A stretch of DNA of 64,000 nt, from assembly GCF_025567045.1 (NCBI RefSeq), contig NZ_JAOQJK010000004.1, forward strand, positions 124,001 to 188,000. Reading direction: 5' to 3'. A program made the position numbers and the translations under genes. The notes beneath the pieces are model-generated. The model saw nothing but the letters and a program-made list of their open reading frames with translations, did not search any database and had not been told where the DNA came from. The stretch is from Barnesiella propionica. Its GTDB lineage: Bacteria > Bacteroidota > Bacteroidia > Bacteroidales > Barnesiellaceae. Numbering within the stretch: the first letter of the stretch is position 1; each line of letters opens with the position of its first letter. Shown here in pieces: positions 1 through 8,204 of this stretch.

Positions 1-914
1 TTGCTTCCGTATAATGAAAAATACCCCGAATTTCTTAACAGGTTACCGTAAGAAATGCCTATGCTATCTACTTCGTACGACATGGAATCTATACTGGCCC
101 GTAATGCATTCAGGTCTTTTCCTATGTATTGGTTTTGCATAAAACCGTCGTCCATCCGGTTGAAATTCGCATCGAAAGCGATCAGTATTTCTTTTAGCTG
201 GAACGTTTCTCGCCGGTAAGGAACATTTCCTTGTGCAGTACGCTGGTTTTTCAGGTTCTCGAATGATTCTCCATTGTAAAGCGTGAGAAAAAGATGTTCT
301 TTGTCGTCGGTAAGTTTTAATTTTCCGGAATCTGCCAATATGATCATGGCGTTGTCAAAACCTTCGGAAACATCATATATCATGACATCTCGCAGCATTC
401 CTGTTTTATGGTCTTTCTGTTTTACGTATAAGTTATATCCGCTTATCTGGTCATAGAAAGCGCCTTCGGGTATATCCAGTTCGGGAGATTTTTGTCTCAT
501 GGAATAGAGCAGAGTCCACATTTTTACTTGTGCTTTCGGTAAAACATTGTTCTGGAAGAAAAAAGCTCCGATGGCAATGAACGCAATGACTACTGCAAGG
601 GGGCGCATAATCTGTATAAGAGAAACTCCGGCTGCCTTGATGGCGAGGAGCTCCAACCTTTCACCAAGATTGCCGAATGTCATGAGGGATGCCAGTAATA
701 CCGCTAGCGGCAGAGCCATAGGGACCATTGTGACCGCTGCATAAAAGAAAAGTTCGGCCAGGACCGATAATTCTAATCCTTTTCCTACCATCTCGTCCAC
801 GTACTTCCACAGAAATTGCATAAGTACGATAAAAAGACAGATAAAAAAGGTCATCAGGAAAAGAGGCAGAAAACTCTTGAGTATAAACCTGTATAATCTT
901 TTTACATAAAACAT
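1..914 (-). CDS. LptF/LptG family lipopolysaccharide export permease (partial, C-terminus outside window)
   Basis: An open frame runs from ATG at 914 to the left window edge, giving about 304 residues with no stop. It opens with MFYVKRLYRFILKSF, then hydrophobic segments at about residues 15-35, 55-85 and 100-125, separated by the basic stretch LGERLELLAIKAAG. A long soluble, beta-rich region follows. This is the layout of the YjgP/YjgQ (LptF/LptG) family, inner-membrane partners of the LptB ATPase that move LPS or lipooligosaccharide toward the outer membrane. The C-terminal transmembrane helices are missing because of the window edge. Whether it is LptF or LptG cannot be decided. A TACTTTTG box lies upstream at 933-940. 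Confidence 0.85.
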   Translation of the reverse strand, partial: MFYVKRLYRFILKSFLPLFLMTFFICLFIVLMQFLWKYVDEMVGKGLELSVLAELFFYAAVTMVPMALPLAVLLASLMTFGNLGERLELLAIKAAGVSLIQIMRPLAVVIAFIAIGAFFFQNNVLPKAQVKMWTLLYSMRQKSPELDIPEGAFYDQISGYNLYVKQKDHKTGMLRDVMIYDVSEGFDNAMIILADSGKLKLTDDKEHLFLTLYNGESFENLKNQRTAQGNVPYRRETFQLKEILIAFDANFNRMDDGFMQNQYIGKDLNALRASIDSMSYEVDSIGISYGNLLRNSGYFSLYGS

Positions 915-932
915 GCTGCTGCTTTTAGCTTG

Positions 933-940
933 CAAAAGTA
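933..940 (-). promoter_or_regulatory. -7 box for the LptF/LptG gene
   Basis: TACTTTTG on the minus strand matches the Bacteroidota -7 consensus TAnnTTTG and lies 18 bases before the ATG at 914. No clear TTTG -33 box was seen at the usual spacing. Confidence 0.5.
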
Positions 941-1013
941 AAGTAAAAAAATGAAAATAGGGAATGCTTTGCCGATAATATTGTTTAAGCGGGCTGGAAC
1001 AGTCAAACCGGTT

Positions 1014-1400
1014 TTATACACCTAATTTGCGCCGCAAAGAATCGACTTGATGGTCCCACAATTCTTTACTGTCTGAAATATCTTCGGCGGCGGCAAAATC
1101 GGTGATAGAAAGAACGGTATCGTTTGTAAGTTCGGATGCTGCGATACGTAGTTCGAAAAAAGTTTTTTCATTAGGATCATCTTCCATCCACCGGAACCTG
1201 ATATAATTACCTGCCCGAATCGCCGTTTGCTGTGCTTGTTGGGGTGTTTTATTCCAGTAGAACGTGAATATTTTGCCATCGCTTTTTACATCGTCGGCAA
1301 ACCAGTCCGCTAGTCCGTTTACCGTACCTATATAGGTCCATAAAAGAGGAAGTGATACGCTCTTCAAATTATATTCCACAACAAATTTTTCCTTTTTCAT
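1014..1400 (-). CDS. START-like domain protein
   Basis: 128 residues starting MKKEKFVVEYNLKS. An upstream in-frame start at 1427 exists, but the internal ATG at 1400 gives the usual N-terminus of this family. The pattern of strands, the motif GLADWFADDV after the first helix, a W-containing middle and a long amphipathic C-terminal helix (ELWDHQVDSLRRKLG) is typical of the small START/AHSA1-like proteins common in Bacteroidota. These bind hydrophobic ligands in a helix-grip fold. No catalytic role or ligand can be read from the sequence. The gene stands alone between the lptF/G-like gene and the divergent pta-ackA operon. Function is unknown. Confidence 0.75.
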   Translation of the reverse strand: MKKEKFVVEYNLKSVSLPLLWTYIGTVNGLADWFADDVKSDGKIFTFYWNKTPQQAQQTAIRAGNYIRFRWMEDDPNEKTFFELRIAASELTNDTVLSITDFAAAEDISDSKELWDHQVDSLRRKLGV

Positions 1401-1415
1401 AGCTCCAAGATTTTT

Positions 1416-1521
1416 TACGTCCGGCAATGTTTTCTTTATGTTTTTTAAGGCTGTCGTAGCCTTTTCCGGATACGTCTTTCAGGAGACTAATATATGTATA
1501 TTATTCCGACTGCCGGACGTA
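1416..1521. repeat. Widely spaced 11-bp inverted repeat before the START-like gene
   Basis: TACGTCCGGCA at 1416-1426 is matched by its exact reverse complement TGCCGGACGTA at 1511-1521. The pair brackets the leader of the minus-strand START-like gene. The left copy is only 16 bases from the start codon. It could be a pair of regulator half-sites or chance; no other copies were noticed in the window. Confidence 0.35.
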
Positions 1522-1599
1522 TTTTAATTTATTTTTTGTTTTTCTTTATTTTAAGAAAATATTTACCTTAAATTGCTATCCCGATATTGCAATTTTTTG

Positions 1600-1607
1600 T
1601 AATTTTG
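1600..1607 (+). promoter_or_regulatory. -7 box of pta-ackA
   Basis: TAATTTTG, a TAnnTTTG match, lies 50 bases before the pta start codon. The -33 element is not clear; an ATTG lies 24 bases upstream. Confidence 0.5.
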
Positions 1608-1657
1608 CATTGTCATCTTAAAAGGACGACCTCGCAAATAATAAATTTTCTTGAAAC

Positions 1658-2665
1658 ATGGAGTTAATAAATGAACTTATAGCGCGTGCAAAAGCTAATA
1701 AACAGCGCATTGTTCTTCCTGAAGGTACAGAAGAACGTACGCTCAAGGCCGCGGACCGTTTGCTGGCCGATGAAGTGGCCGATCTTATCCTTATAGGCAA
1801 TCCGGATGAGATTAAAGCATTGGCGAATGAATATGGTTTGAAACATATTAAAAAGGCCTGCATAGTAGATCCTAAAAATAATGAGAAGAAAGATACTTAT
1901 GCTACTCTAATGTATGAGCTGCGTAAGAATAAAGGCGTGACTCTGGAAAAAGCTTATGAATTTGTTGAAGATCCTTTATTTCTGGGCTGCCTTATGATAA
2001 AGAACGGTGATGCGGACGGAGAGGTGGCCGGCGCGAGAAATACGACGGGTAATGTGCTGCGTTCGGCTTTTCAGATTGTTAAGACCGCTCCTGGCGTGAG
2101 TGTGGTTTCCGGAGCATTTTTGATGTTCCTGCCCAAGAAAGAATACGGGGATGACGGATTGATGATTTTTGCCGATTGTGCAGTGTTGCCTAATCCAAAT
2201 GCACAGGAATTGGCACAGATAGCCGTGTCTACAGCCAAGACTGCGCGTGATATAGCCGGAATAGAACCTCGTATAGCGATGTTAAGTTTTTCGACTAAGG
2301 GAAGTGCCTCTCATGAAATGGTGGATAAGGTAAGAGAAGCTACCCGTATAGCAAAGGAGATGGAACCGGATTTGAAGATTGACGGTGAGATGCAGACCGA
2401 TGCGGCTATTGTTCCTTTGGTCGGAGCCAGTAAAGCACCCGGAAGCGAGATAGCGGGACACGCCAATGTTTTGGTATTTCCGTCTTTGGAAGTTGGTAAT
2501 ATCGCTTATAAACTGGTACAAAGGCTGGCAGGTGCCGATGCCGTGGGGCCTATCTTACAAGGTATTGCAGCTCCTGTGAACGATTTGTCCCGTGGCTGCA
2601 GTGTTGATGATATTTATAAAATGGTTGCGATCACCTGTAACCAGTCAATCAGCCTTAAAAAATAA
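1658..2665 (+). CDS. pta: Phosphate acetyltransferase
   Basis: 335 residues, the length of the short, single-domain Pta form without the N-terminal DRTGG/BioD-like extension. It converts acetyl-CoA and phosphate to acetyl-phosphate and CoA in the cytoplasm. Family features are the N-terminal MELINELIARAKANKQRIVLPEG, the central GEVAGARNTTGNVLRSAFQIV, and the C-terminal GSEIAGHANVLVFPSLEVGN and GPILQGIAAPVNDLSRGC. It is followed 25 bases later by ackA, so the two enzymes of fermentative acetate and ATP production are co-transcribed. The next gene, its preceding promoter box and the full length all support the call. Confidence 0.97.
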   Translation: MELINELIARAKANKQRIVLPEGTEERTLKAADRLLADEVADLILIGNPDEIKALANEYGLKHIKKACIVDPKNNEKKDTYATLMYELRKNKGVTLEKAYEFVEDPLFLGCLMIKNGDADGEVAGARNTTGNVLRSAFQIVKTAPGVSVVSGAFLMFLPKKEYGDDGLMIFADCAVLPNPNAQELAQIAVSTAKTARDIAGIEPRIAMLSFSTKGSASHEMVDKVREATRIAKEMEPDLKIDGEMQTDAAIVPLVGASKAPGSEIAGHANVLVFPSLEVGNIAYKLVQRLAGADAVGPILQGIAAPVNDLSRGCSVDDIYKMVAITCNQSISLKK

Positions 2666-2690
2666 TTATAACTAAGAAAATATAGACTAA

Positions 2691-3896
2691 ATGAAAGTGC
2701 TTGTATTGAACTGCGGTTCATCTTCAATTAAATATAAACTTTTCGATACGGATACAAAAGCCGTTCTGGCGCAAGGTGGTATTGAAAAAATAGGATTGCA
2801 GGGTTCTTTTCTTAAAATTACTTTGCCTAACGGGGAAAAGGTGATATTGGAAAAGAATATACCGGAGCATACTGTAGGTATCCAGTTTATTTTGGAAACT
2901 TTAACAGGAAAAGAATATGGTTGTCTTACTTCGCTCAACGAGATAGATGCCGTAGGTCACAGGGTAGTGCACGGAGGCGAGAAATTTAATAGTTCCGTGC
3001 TTATTACGAAAGAGGTGAAAGATATGATTATAGAATGTTACGATATCGCGCCTTTGCATAATCCTGCTAATATGAAGGGAATTGAAGCTGTAGAAGCTAT
3101 TCTTCCGGATATTCCTCAGGTAGGTGTTTTCGATACGGCTTTTCATCAGACAATGCCTAAGCATGCTTATATGTACGGTCTTCCTTATGAACTGTATGAG
3201 AAATATGCGATACGTCGTTACGGATTCCATGGAACCAGCCACCGTTATGTTTCCCGCAGGGCTTGTGAATTTTTAGGTTTACCTTATGAAAAACAACGTA
3301 TTATTACTTGCCATATAGGTAACGGAGGTTCTATCACGGCGATAAAGGACGGTGTTTCGATCGATACGTCTATGGGACTGACTCCGGTCGAAGGATTGCT
3401 TATGGGTACGCGTTCGGGTGACGTAGATGCCGGTGCTCTTACATTTATTATGGAGAAGGAGGGCCTTAATGCTGAAGAGCTTTCTGTTATGTTAAACAAG
3501 AAAAGCGGCGTGTTGGGTGTTTCGGGTGTTTCGAGCGATATGCGAGAAATAGAATCTGCTGTTAAGTCTGGAAACGAACGGGCTAAAATGGCATTATCTA
3601 TGTATAACTATCGTATTCTTAAATATGTGGGGGCTTATATCGCTGCACTCGGAGGCGTTGATATTGTCGTGTTTACGGGAGGTGTAGGAGAAAATCAGGC
3701 CGGTACACGTTCTTATGTTTGTGACGGCTTGTCCTATATGGGTGTCAAAATAGACCATGAGCTTAATGATAAAATACGTGGAGAAGAAGCCGAATTATCC
3801 ACTCCCGAATCTAAAGTTCGAATTGTCGTTATTCCCACCGATGAAGAATTTATGATCGCCTCTGATACTGAGACTGTATTGATGGATCGTAAATAA
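2691..3896 (+). CDS. ackA: Acetate kinase
   Basis: 401 residues. It transfers phosphate from acetyl-phosphate to ADP, giving acetate and ATP, and is a member of the ASKHA fold. Signatures are the N-terminal VLVLNCGSSSIKYKLF (acetokinase signature 1), HRVVHGGEKF, HNPANMKGIEA, FDTAFHQTMP, the second signature GFHGTSHRYVSRRA, and the nucleotide-binding CHIGNGGSITAI and VVFTGGVGENQ. It is the second gene of the pta-ackA operon, 25 bases behind pta, and a terminator follows at 3918-3952. Confidence 0.98.
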   Translation: MKVLVLNCGSSSIKYKLFDTDTKAVLAQGGIEKIGLQGSFLKITLPNGEKVILEKNIPEHTVGIQFILETLTGKEYGCLTSLNEIDAVGHRVVHGGEKFNSSVLITKEVKDMIIECYDIAPLHNPANMKGIEAVEAILPDIPQVGVFDTAFHQTMPKHAYMYGLPYELYEKYAIRRYGFHGTSHRYVSRRACEFLGLPYEKQRIITCHIGNGGSITAIKDGVSIDTSMGLTPVEGLLMGTRSGDVDAGALTFIMEKEGLNAEELSVMLNKKSGVLGVSGVSSDMREIESAVKSGNERAKMALSMYNYRILKYVGAYIAALGGVDIVVFTGGVGENQAGTRSYVCDGLSYMGVKIDHELNDKIRGEEAELSTPESKVRIVVIPTDEEFMIASDTETVLMDRK

Positions 3897-3917
3897 GGAG
3901 CAGAATTTATTTATATT

Positions 3918-3952
3918 ATTAGCCCTGTGAGATTTCGCAGGGCTATTTTTTA
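3918..3952. terminator. Bidirectional terminator between ackA and the Fpg-like gene
   Basis: Inverted repeat TAGCCCTG (3920-3927) / CAGGGCTA (3938-3945) followed by a T-run. It sits between convergent genes and overlaps the stop of the minus-strand gene, so it can serve both. Confidence 0.85.
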
Positions 3953-4795
3953 ATTGGATAGGGGCTGACATTCCGGACAATAGTAAATACTTCCTCCCAT
4001 ATAATTTTCTTTGCGGATGTGCTCTCCGCAATTTTTGCAGGATGTTCCTGCTGTATCTTTTGAGAGAAAGGGTATATATTTTCCCTTTTGTCCGAATATG
4101 TCGGTTTCACAATTTCTTCCATTGGATATATAAATATCCTGTAATATTTTTTTAATGCAGAAGAACAGATATTTTTTTTGATCTTCGCCGAGTTCTTTTA
4201 TTTTAGTTTTGGGATGTATACGGGCAATGTAAAGAATATCTTGCAATACTCCGTTCCCTAAGCCCGGTATGGTTTGTTCTGTTGCCAGAAATGCTTTCGC
4301 CGTTTTATTTTGGGCGCGGTCTTCGTTGATAAGTTTTAAAAAGTAGGATAAATCGAATGTTTCGGACATAACTTGAGGTTTAGCCCGTGCTGCCAGGTAA
4401 TAGTTACTGAAATTACCTTCTAATTTGTTTCCTGTAAAACAGAACAATCCGCCATACATACGGACGGATACGATCAAGCAGCTTTCGTCGGAAAATCCGA
4501 TGAGAAGCTGGTGCTTGCCGGGCAGTATTTCTCCCGGGGAATAATATCTCAGATTGGCTCCGTCGCAGAACAATAAAGTAGTATCGGGAGAAATATTTAT
4601 TTCTACCATTCCACCGAATGCGGTACAGTTCCCTACAATCTTTCCTGTTAGTTTATCCGGATAACTTTCAGGACTGTCATGATACCAGGTGAATTTGTGC
4701 GGTGTTTGTGCAGCAATTACGTAGTTAATGGTTTTACCTCGGACGGTCTCATTTAATTGCATAGCTAAAATAAGGGCTTCAGGTGCTTCTATCAT
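3950..4795 (-). CDS. Fpg/Nei-like DNA glycosylase family protein with atypical N-terminus
   Basis: 281 residues. The overall architecture is that of formamidopyrimidine-DNA glycosylase / endonuclease VIII: an N-terminal beta sandwich, a helix-two-turn-helix region (IPGLGNGVLQDILYIARIHP) and a C-terminal zinc finger with C253, C256, C273 and C276. The N-terminus reads M-I-E-A-P-E, not the family's M-P-E-L-P-E, so residue 2, the catalytic N-terminal proline of Fpg, is isoleucine. The finger loop MGGSIYYC also has glycine where Fpg has its DNA-binding arginine. A divergent branch with such an N-terminus is found in Bacteroidota and Firmicutes; whether it cuts DNA is unclear. It is 12 bases downstream of the antiporter gene and probably co-transcribed with it. 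Confidence 0.8.
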   Translation of the reverse strand: MIEAPEALILAMQLNETVRGKTINYVIAAQTPHKFTWYHDSPESYPDKLTGKIVGNCTAFGGMVEINISPDTTLLFCDGANLRYYSPGEILPGKHQLLIGFSDESCLIVSVRMYGGLFCFTGNKLEGNFSNYYLAARAKPQVMSETFDLSYFLKLINEDRAQNKTAKAFLATEQTIPGLGNGVLQDILYIARIHPKTKIKELGEDQKKYLFFCIKKILQDIYISNGRNCETDIFGQKGKYIPFLSKDTAGTSCKNCGEHIRKENYMGGSIYYCPECQPLSN

Positions 4796-4807
4796 GATCG
4801 TATTTTA

Positions 4808-5773
4808 TTATCGTTTCAGTAACCAATAGATATAACCTATGTATAATAAAATGAACAGAATTCCTTCTATCCGGTCTATCTGACGTTTTTTAAATGTGAA
4901 TGCGGTTATAAAGAGTAATAATGAAGCTCCTATAAGTACCAGCATATCACTGGGTAAGATATTTCCCAGAGATAGCGGAGTGATAGATGCACTTATTCCC
5001 AGTATCAAGAATATATTAGCTATATTGGAACCTATGACATTTCCCAGGGCCATTTGCGGTTTCCCTCTTAAGGCGGCTACTATACAGGAGACCAGTTCGG
5101 GGAGTGAGGTTCCTCCTGCCATCAGGGTAATGGCGATGACCGATTCGCTTACTCCGAGTGTACGGGCTAGCATAGCAGCATGTTTTAAGAAAAGTTCGCC
5201 TCCGAATATCAATCCGGTCAGACCTCCGGCAATCATGGCGATGTTTAGCCATAAAGGTTTTTCTTTTTTTTTATCCGGAGAGGGTTCCGGACCGGGCTGG
5301 CCGGTTTTGGCAGATAGGATGGTATAAGCCATGAATATGCCGAAAAAGCAGAGAAGTAACCAACCTTCACTATGACTTATTACTCCATCGGCGCCGGATT
5401 CGAAAAGCATGTCGCAGGCACAAATTCCTAAGACTACGGCGGATAGCAGCCCGAAAGGAATATCTTTCTTTAATGTATTACTTTCTACGTTTAAGGGCAT
5501 TATGAGTGAAGTGACCCCCAGTATGATAAGAATATTGAATAAATTAGATCCTAAAATATTGCCTATGGCAACATCTCCTTGCCCTTCAATTGCGGATAGT
5601 ACGCTGACGATAAGTTCGGGTGCGGAGGTTCCCAGAGCTACAATAGTCAGACCTATCACGAATTCGGACAAGTGAAATCGCTTGGCGACAGCGGAGGCCC
5701 CGTCGGTAAGTATGTTTGCTCCGAATAACAGCAGAGCCAGGCCAATTATGATAAAGGTAATATTTAAGATCAT
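4808..5773 (-). CDS. Calcium/sodium antiporter, CaCA family (YrbG type)
   Basis: 321 residues, about ten hydrophobic segments in two inverted halves. Each half carries an alpha-repeat: IVALGTSAPELIVSVLSAIEGQGDVAIGNILGSN-type sequence in residues 45-80 and LMAGGTSLPELVSCIVAALRGK with ALGNVIGSN in about 215-250. The G-T-S-x-P-E motifs supply the ion-binding glutamates. The two halves are joined by a charged loop (GQPGPEPSPDKKKEKP). The protein exchanges Ca2+ or another divalent cation for Na+ or H+ across the inner membrane; the exact ions cannot be told. It lies upstream of and close to the Fpg-like gene. Confidence 0.93.
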   Translation of the reverse strand: MILNITFIIIGLALLLFGANILTDGASAVAKRFHLSEFVIGLTIVALGTSAPELIVSVLSAIEGQGDVAIGNILGSNLFNILIILGVTSLIMPLNVESNTLKKDIPFGLLSAVVLGICACDMLFESGADGVISHSEGWLLLCFFGIFMAYTILSAKTGQPGPEPSPDKKKEKPLWLNIAMIAGGLTGLIFGGELFLKHAAMLARTLGVSESVIAITLMAGGTSLPELVSCIVAALRGKPQMALGNVIGSNIANIFLILGISASITPLSLGNILPSDMLVLIGASLLLFITAFTFKKRQIDRIEGILFILLYIGYIYWLLKR

Positions 5774-5886
5774 CAGTTATCGGTTATTTACGGGTAAAGA
5801 TAATATATTTTATATGAAATGCCCGTGTTTGCAAGGTGAAACAGTTGGCTTGCAGGGAATGTTTTATTAAAGTATCGAATTAACGG

Positions 5887-5911
5887 CAAAAGAAAAAGGG
5901 CTTTTCTTTTG
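5887..5911. repeat. AT-rich hairpin in the divergent antiporter / zinc peptidase intergenic region
   Basis: CAAAAGAAAA (5887-5896) pairs with TTTTCTTTTG (5902-5911) around the loop AGGGC. It lies in the 257-base gap between divergent genes, so it is not an obvious terminator for either. The gap also has TGCAAG...CTTGCA arms near 5834-5862 and is otherwise featureless AT-rich DNA. Confidence 0.45.
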
Positions 5912-6001
5912 TAAAAAATGATAGCCGTGTGTCGTAAATCTGTTTAACTTAATTTGGTTATTTTGTCTCTTGAATTAACAATTCTGTTTATCCTTTATTT
6001 G

Positions 6002-6009
6002 TATATTTG
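6002..6009 (+). promoter_or_regulatory. -7 box of the zinc peptidase gene
   Basis: TATATTTG matches TAnnTTTG and lies 21 bases before the ATG at 6031. Confidence 0.55.
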
Positions 6010-6030
6010 TCCGTTGTAAAATAGTAAGAT

Positions 6031-6714
6031 ATGGGAATTTATATTATATTTATTGCATTTGCTATCCTAAGCTTTGTTGTTCAAAAGATGCTTCAAAGCA
6101 AGTTTGAACATTATTCTCAAGTGGCTATTCCTTACGGTATGACAGGAAAGGATGTTGCTGAAAAAATGCTTCGTGATAACGGTATCAATAACGTACAGGT
6201 AACTCAGGTCGAGGGACATCTTACCGATCATTATAATCCGGCTAACCATACGGTAAATTTAAGTAAAGAGGTCTATTACGGTAATAATGTGGCTGCGGCT
6301 GCTGTAGCCGCCCATGAATGCGGCCATGCCGTGCAGCATGCAAAAGCTTATGCTTTTTTGAAGATGCGTTCTAATCTGGTTCCGGTAGTGAGTTTTGCAT
6401 CGCACTGGATGCAGTGGATATTACTTATAGGTATTTTTACTGTACAGAGTTATCCCCAAATATTATTAGTCGGTATAGTTCTTTTCGCCTTGACGACATT
6501 ATTCAGTTTTGTGACTTTGCCGGTCGAGATAAATGCCAGCAGCCGGGCTTTGGCGTGGCTGAGCCATGCAGGGATTACCGATGTGAATACGTACGGCAAA
6601 GCAAAAGATGCTCTTAAATGGGCTGCTTATACTTACGTGGTGGCTGCATTGAGTTCGCTGGCTACTCTGGTGTATTATATCCTGATATTTTTAGGGGGAA
6701 GAAGAAACGACTAA
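6031..6714 (+). CDS. Membrane zinc metallopeptidase (YugP family)
   Basis: 227 residues. An N-terminal membrane helix (residues 2-18) is followed by a soluble region carrying the zinc-peptidase motif HECGH (H95, E96, H99), preceded by AAAAVAAHEC. Two or three further hydrophobic segments lie at about 122-165 and 200-222. Between them is PVEINASSRALAWL, whose glutamate is the expected third ligand, followed by conserved small residues. This is the full layout of the YugP / DUF-type membrane peptidase family. Substrates are unknown. The gene is monocistronic, with its own promoter box and a strong terminator at 6744-6779. Confidence 0.92.
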   Translation: MGIYIIFIAFAILSFVVQKMLQSKFEHYSQVAIPYGMTGKDVAEKMLRDNGINNVQVTQVEGHLTDHYNPANHTVNLSKEVYYGNNVAAAAVAAHECGHAVQHAKAYAFLKMRSNLVPVVSFASHWMQWILLIGIFTVQSYPQILLVGIVLFALTTLFSFVTLPVEINASSRALAWLSHAGITDVNTYGKAKDALKWAAYTYVVAALSSLATLVYYILIFLGGRRND

Positions 6715-6743
6715 ACTTTATATATTTTCTTTGAATAAAAGAC

Positions 6744-6779
6744 AGCGGATTTTCAGTTTCGAAAATCCGCTTCTTTTTT
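6744..6779. terminator. Bidirectional terminator after the zinc peptidase gene
   Basis: AGCGGATTTTC (6744-6754) pairs with GAAAATCCGCT (6761-6771), followed by TCTTTTTT on the plus strand. It lies between convergent genes. Confidence 0.85.
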
Positions 6780-6809
6780 ATTTCATATAAACTCCGGGGG
6801 TGGGATAGC

Positions 6810-8033
6810 TTAGTTTTGATAGGGAGATTGCCAGAAGTAAGAAGGGTTGCTGGTTTGATATTGTCCCCGTAGTTTCTTGTCAGGAACAAAACCGGACGGG
6901 ACAAGATCGATGTATATGCGTGCTTTTTTTCCTTCGTAGTTTGTTTCCGCATTATATTCGCTCGTTGTTATGCAACTAACATAATAGAGGTTTTTTGCCA
7001 TATAAGAATCGAGATAAGATTCTTTTGTCTGTTTCTCTTTATTGTTCCAGTTAGCGTCTTCGTTCAGAACCAGAGGCAGATTCTTGCGTAAACGTTCCCG
7101 TACTTCTGCTATTCCCAGTAAATTACCGTTTTCGTCCATGACATAGGCGTTGTTTGTAGGATCCATCCATAGCCATTTATCGAGAGTATTGGAATAAACC
7201 GCATTTATTACGTGGCAATCATTTATATAAACTTTGGGGTTGCAAGTAACGTAACGGGACTTGAATCCCATAGCCAGATAACATTCATTTAGCATCTGGG
7301 CCAGCATGCGGCAGTTTACTCCTCTGTTTTCTGCTTTGCATAAGTTTACAATGGCTATCGTGTTCTTTTCTTTCGGGTTATATGAATTCCCGTCATGCGG
7401 TACAATATTGTGTACCCATAACAGAAGGTTCTTTATTTTTGATATTTCATCTCCGCATCCGGCAATACTGTCCAGGTTGAAGTATTCTCTTATACGTACC
7501 AGATTACTGTCGTTCGGATTCATATAGGTGAAAGCCGGAAGGGAGTCTGTGTTTTCTGAAGTATATTTCCCGGATTGTGACAATATATATGGATAGTCGT
7601 ACATTTCCTTTAGTGACTGGATGAGCGACTGGAATTCTTTATTTTGTCTCATATTATCGAAATCGCTGTCTTTAAGTATCCAGTTGTAACCGGAACAGCC
7701 GTTGTAACCGGACCAGCCGGAATCAATCGCTTTACGTAATGTGGTGATGGCTTCTTTGTCTTTATTCAGCAGGGAATGAAGACAAGCCAGATTATAATAT
7801 ATATTGGCTTCGGTCCATTTATATTTGTTCTTTATGTCTTCGGGCAAGGAATTGTATTTTTTCAAAAGCCGGAACCATAGTTTTTCACCTTGTTTGTAGT
7901 TGCCTTGCTTTCGTGCATCGGCGACTTCTTTAAATGTTTGTTTGAACAGAACCGGGATGTCTTCTGATTTATTTTGTGCTATTCCGGAAATAAATAAAGA
8001 GACCAGGCAGATGATGATAAGTAGTCGTTTCAT
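6810..8033 (-). CDS. Secreted transglutaminase-like protein
   Basis: 407 residues with a signal peptide (MKRLLIIICLVSLFISGIAQ). Residues 30-145 are helical and TPR-like (NIYYNLACLHSLLNKDKEA). The C-terminal half has the transglutaminase-core pattern: C241 in RGVNCRMLAQML, H274 in NDCHVINAVY and D291 in WLWMDPTNN, the order and spacing of a Cys-His-Asp triad. It is therefore probably a periplasmic or surface papain-fold enzyme (peptidase, transglutaminase or amidase); the substrate is unknown. The gene stands alone, convergent with the zinc peptidase gene and divergent from hisS. Confidence 0.8.
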   Translation of the reverse strand: MKRLLIIICLVSLFISGIAQNKSEDIPVLFKQTFKEVADARKQGNYKQGEKLWFRLLKKYNSLPEDIKNKYKWTEANIYYNLACLHSLLNKDKEAITTLRKAIDSGWSGYNGCSGYNWILKDSDFDNMRQNKEFQSLIQSLKEMYDYPYILSQSGKYTSENTDSLPAFTYMNPNDSNLVRIREYFNLDSIAGCGDEISKIKNLLLWVHNIVPHDGNSYNPKEKNTIAIVNLCKAENRGVNCRMLAQMLNECYLAMGFKSRYVTCNPKVYINDCHVINAVYSNTLDKWLWMDPTNNAYVMDENGNLLGIAEVRERLRKNLPLVLNEDANWNNKEKQTKESYLDSYMAKNLYYVSCITTSEYNAETNYEGKKARIYIDLVPSGFVPDKKLRGQYQTSNPSYFWQSPYQN

Positions 8034-8175
8034 GTTTAATTGTTTTTGGGTATTTATATAATAGACGTTTCAAATCGAAAATTGTAACATAAAATCATTT
8101 TTTTATATTCCTAACGTACAGACGGGAGAGGATGAATGAACTTCAATTTATTTTTCTATAATCAAGAATTTCATG

Positions 8176-8183
8176 TAACTTTG
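8176..8183 (+). promoter_or_regulatory. -7 box of hisS
   Basis: TAACTTTG, a TAnnTTTG match, lies 21 bases before the chosen ATG at 8205. Its position inside the upstream in-frame extension (ATG at 8136) argues that the extension is not translated. Confidence 0.65.
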
Positions 8184-8204
8184 CAATCTCAAAAAATATA
8201 CGAT

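Noticed and set aside
547-744. Open frame of 65 codons on the plus strand
   Set aside because: It is antisense to the LptF/LptG-like gene and has no family features.
5834-5862. TGCAAG...CTTGCA arms in the antiporter/zinc peptidase gap
   Set aside because: A 6-bp match with a long loop is expected by chance in this sequence.
8136-8204. In-frame extension of hisS
   Set aside because: A TAnnTTTG box lies within it, and the downstream [14 protein letters not shown] start is the standard one.
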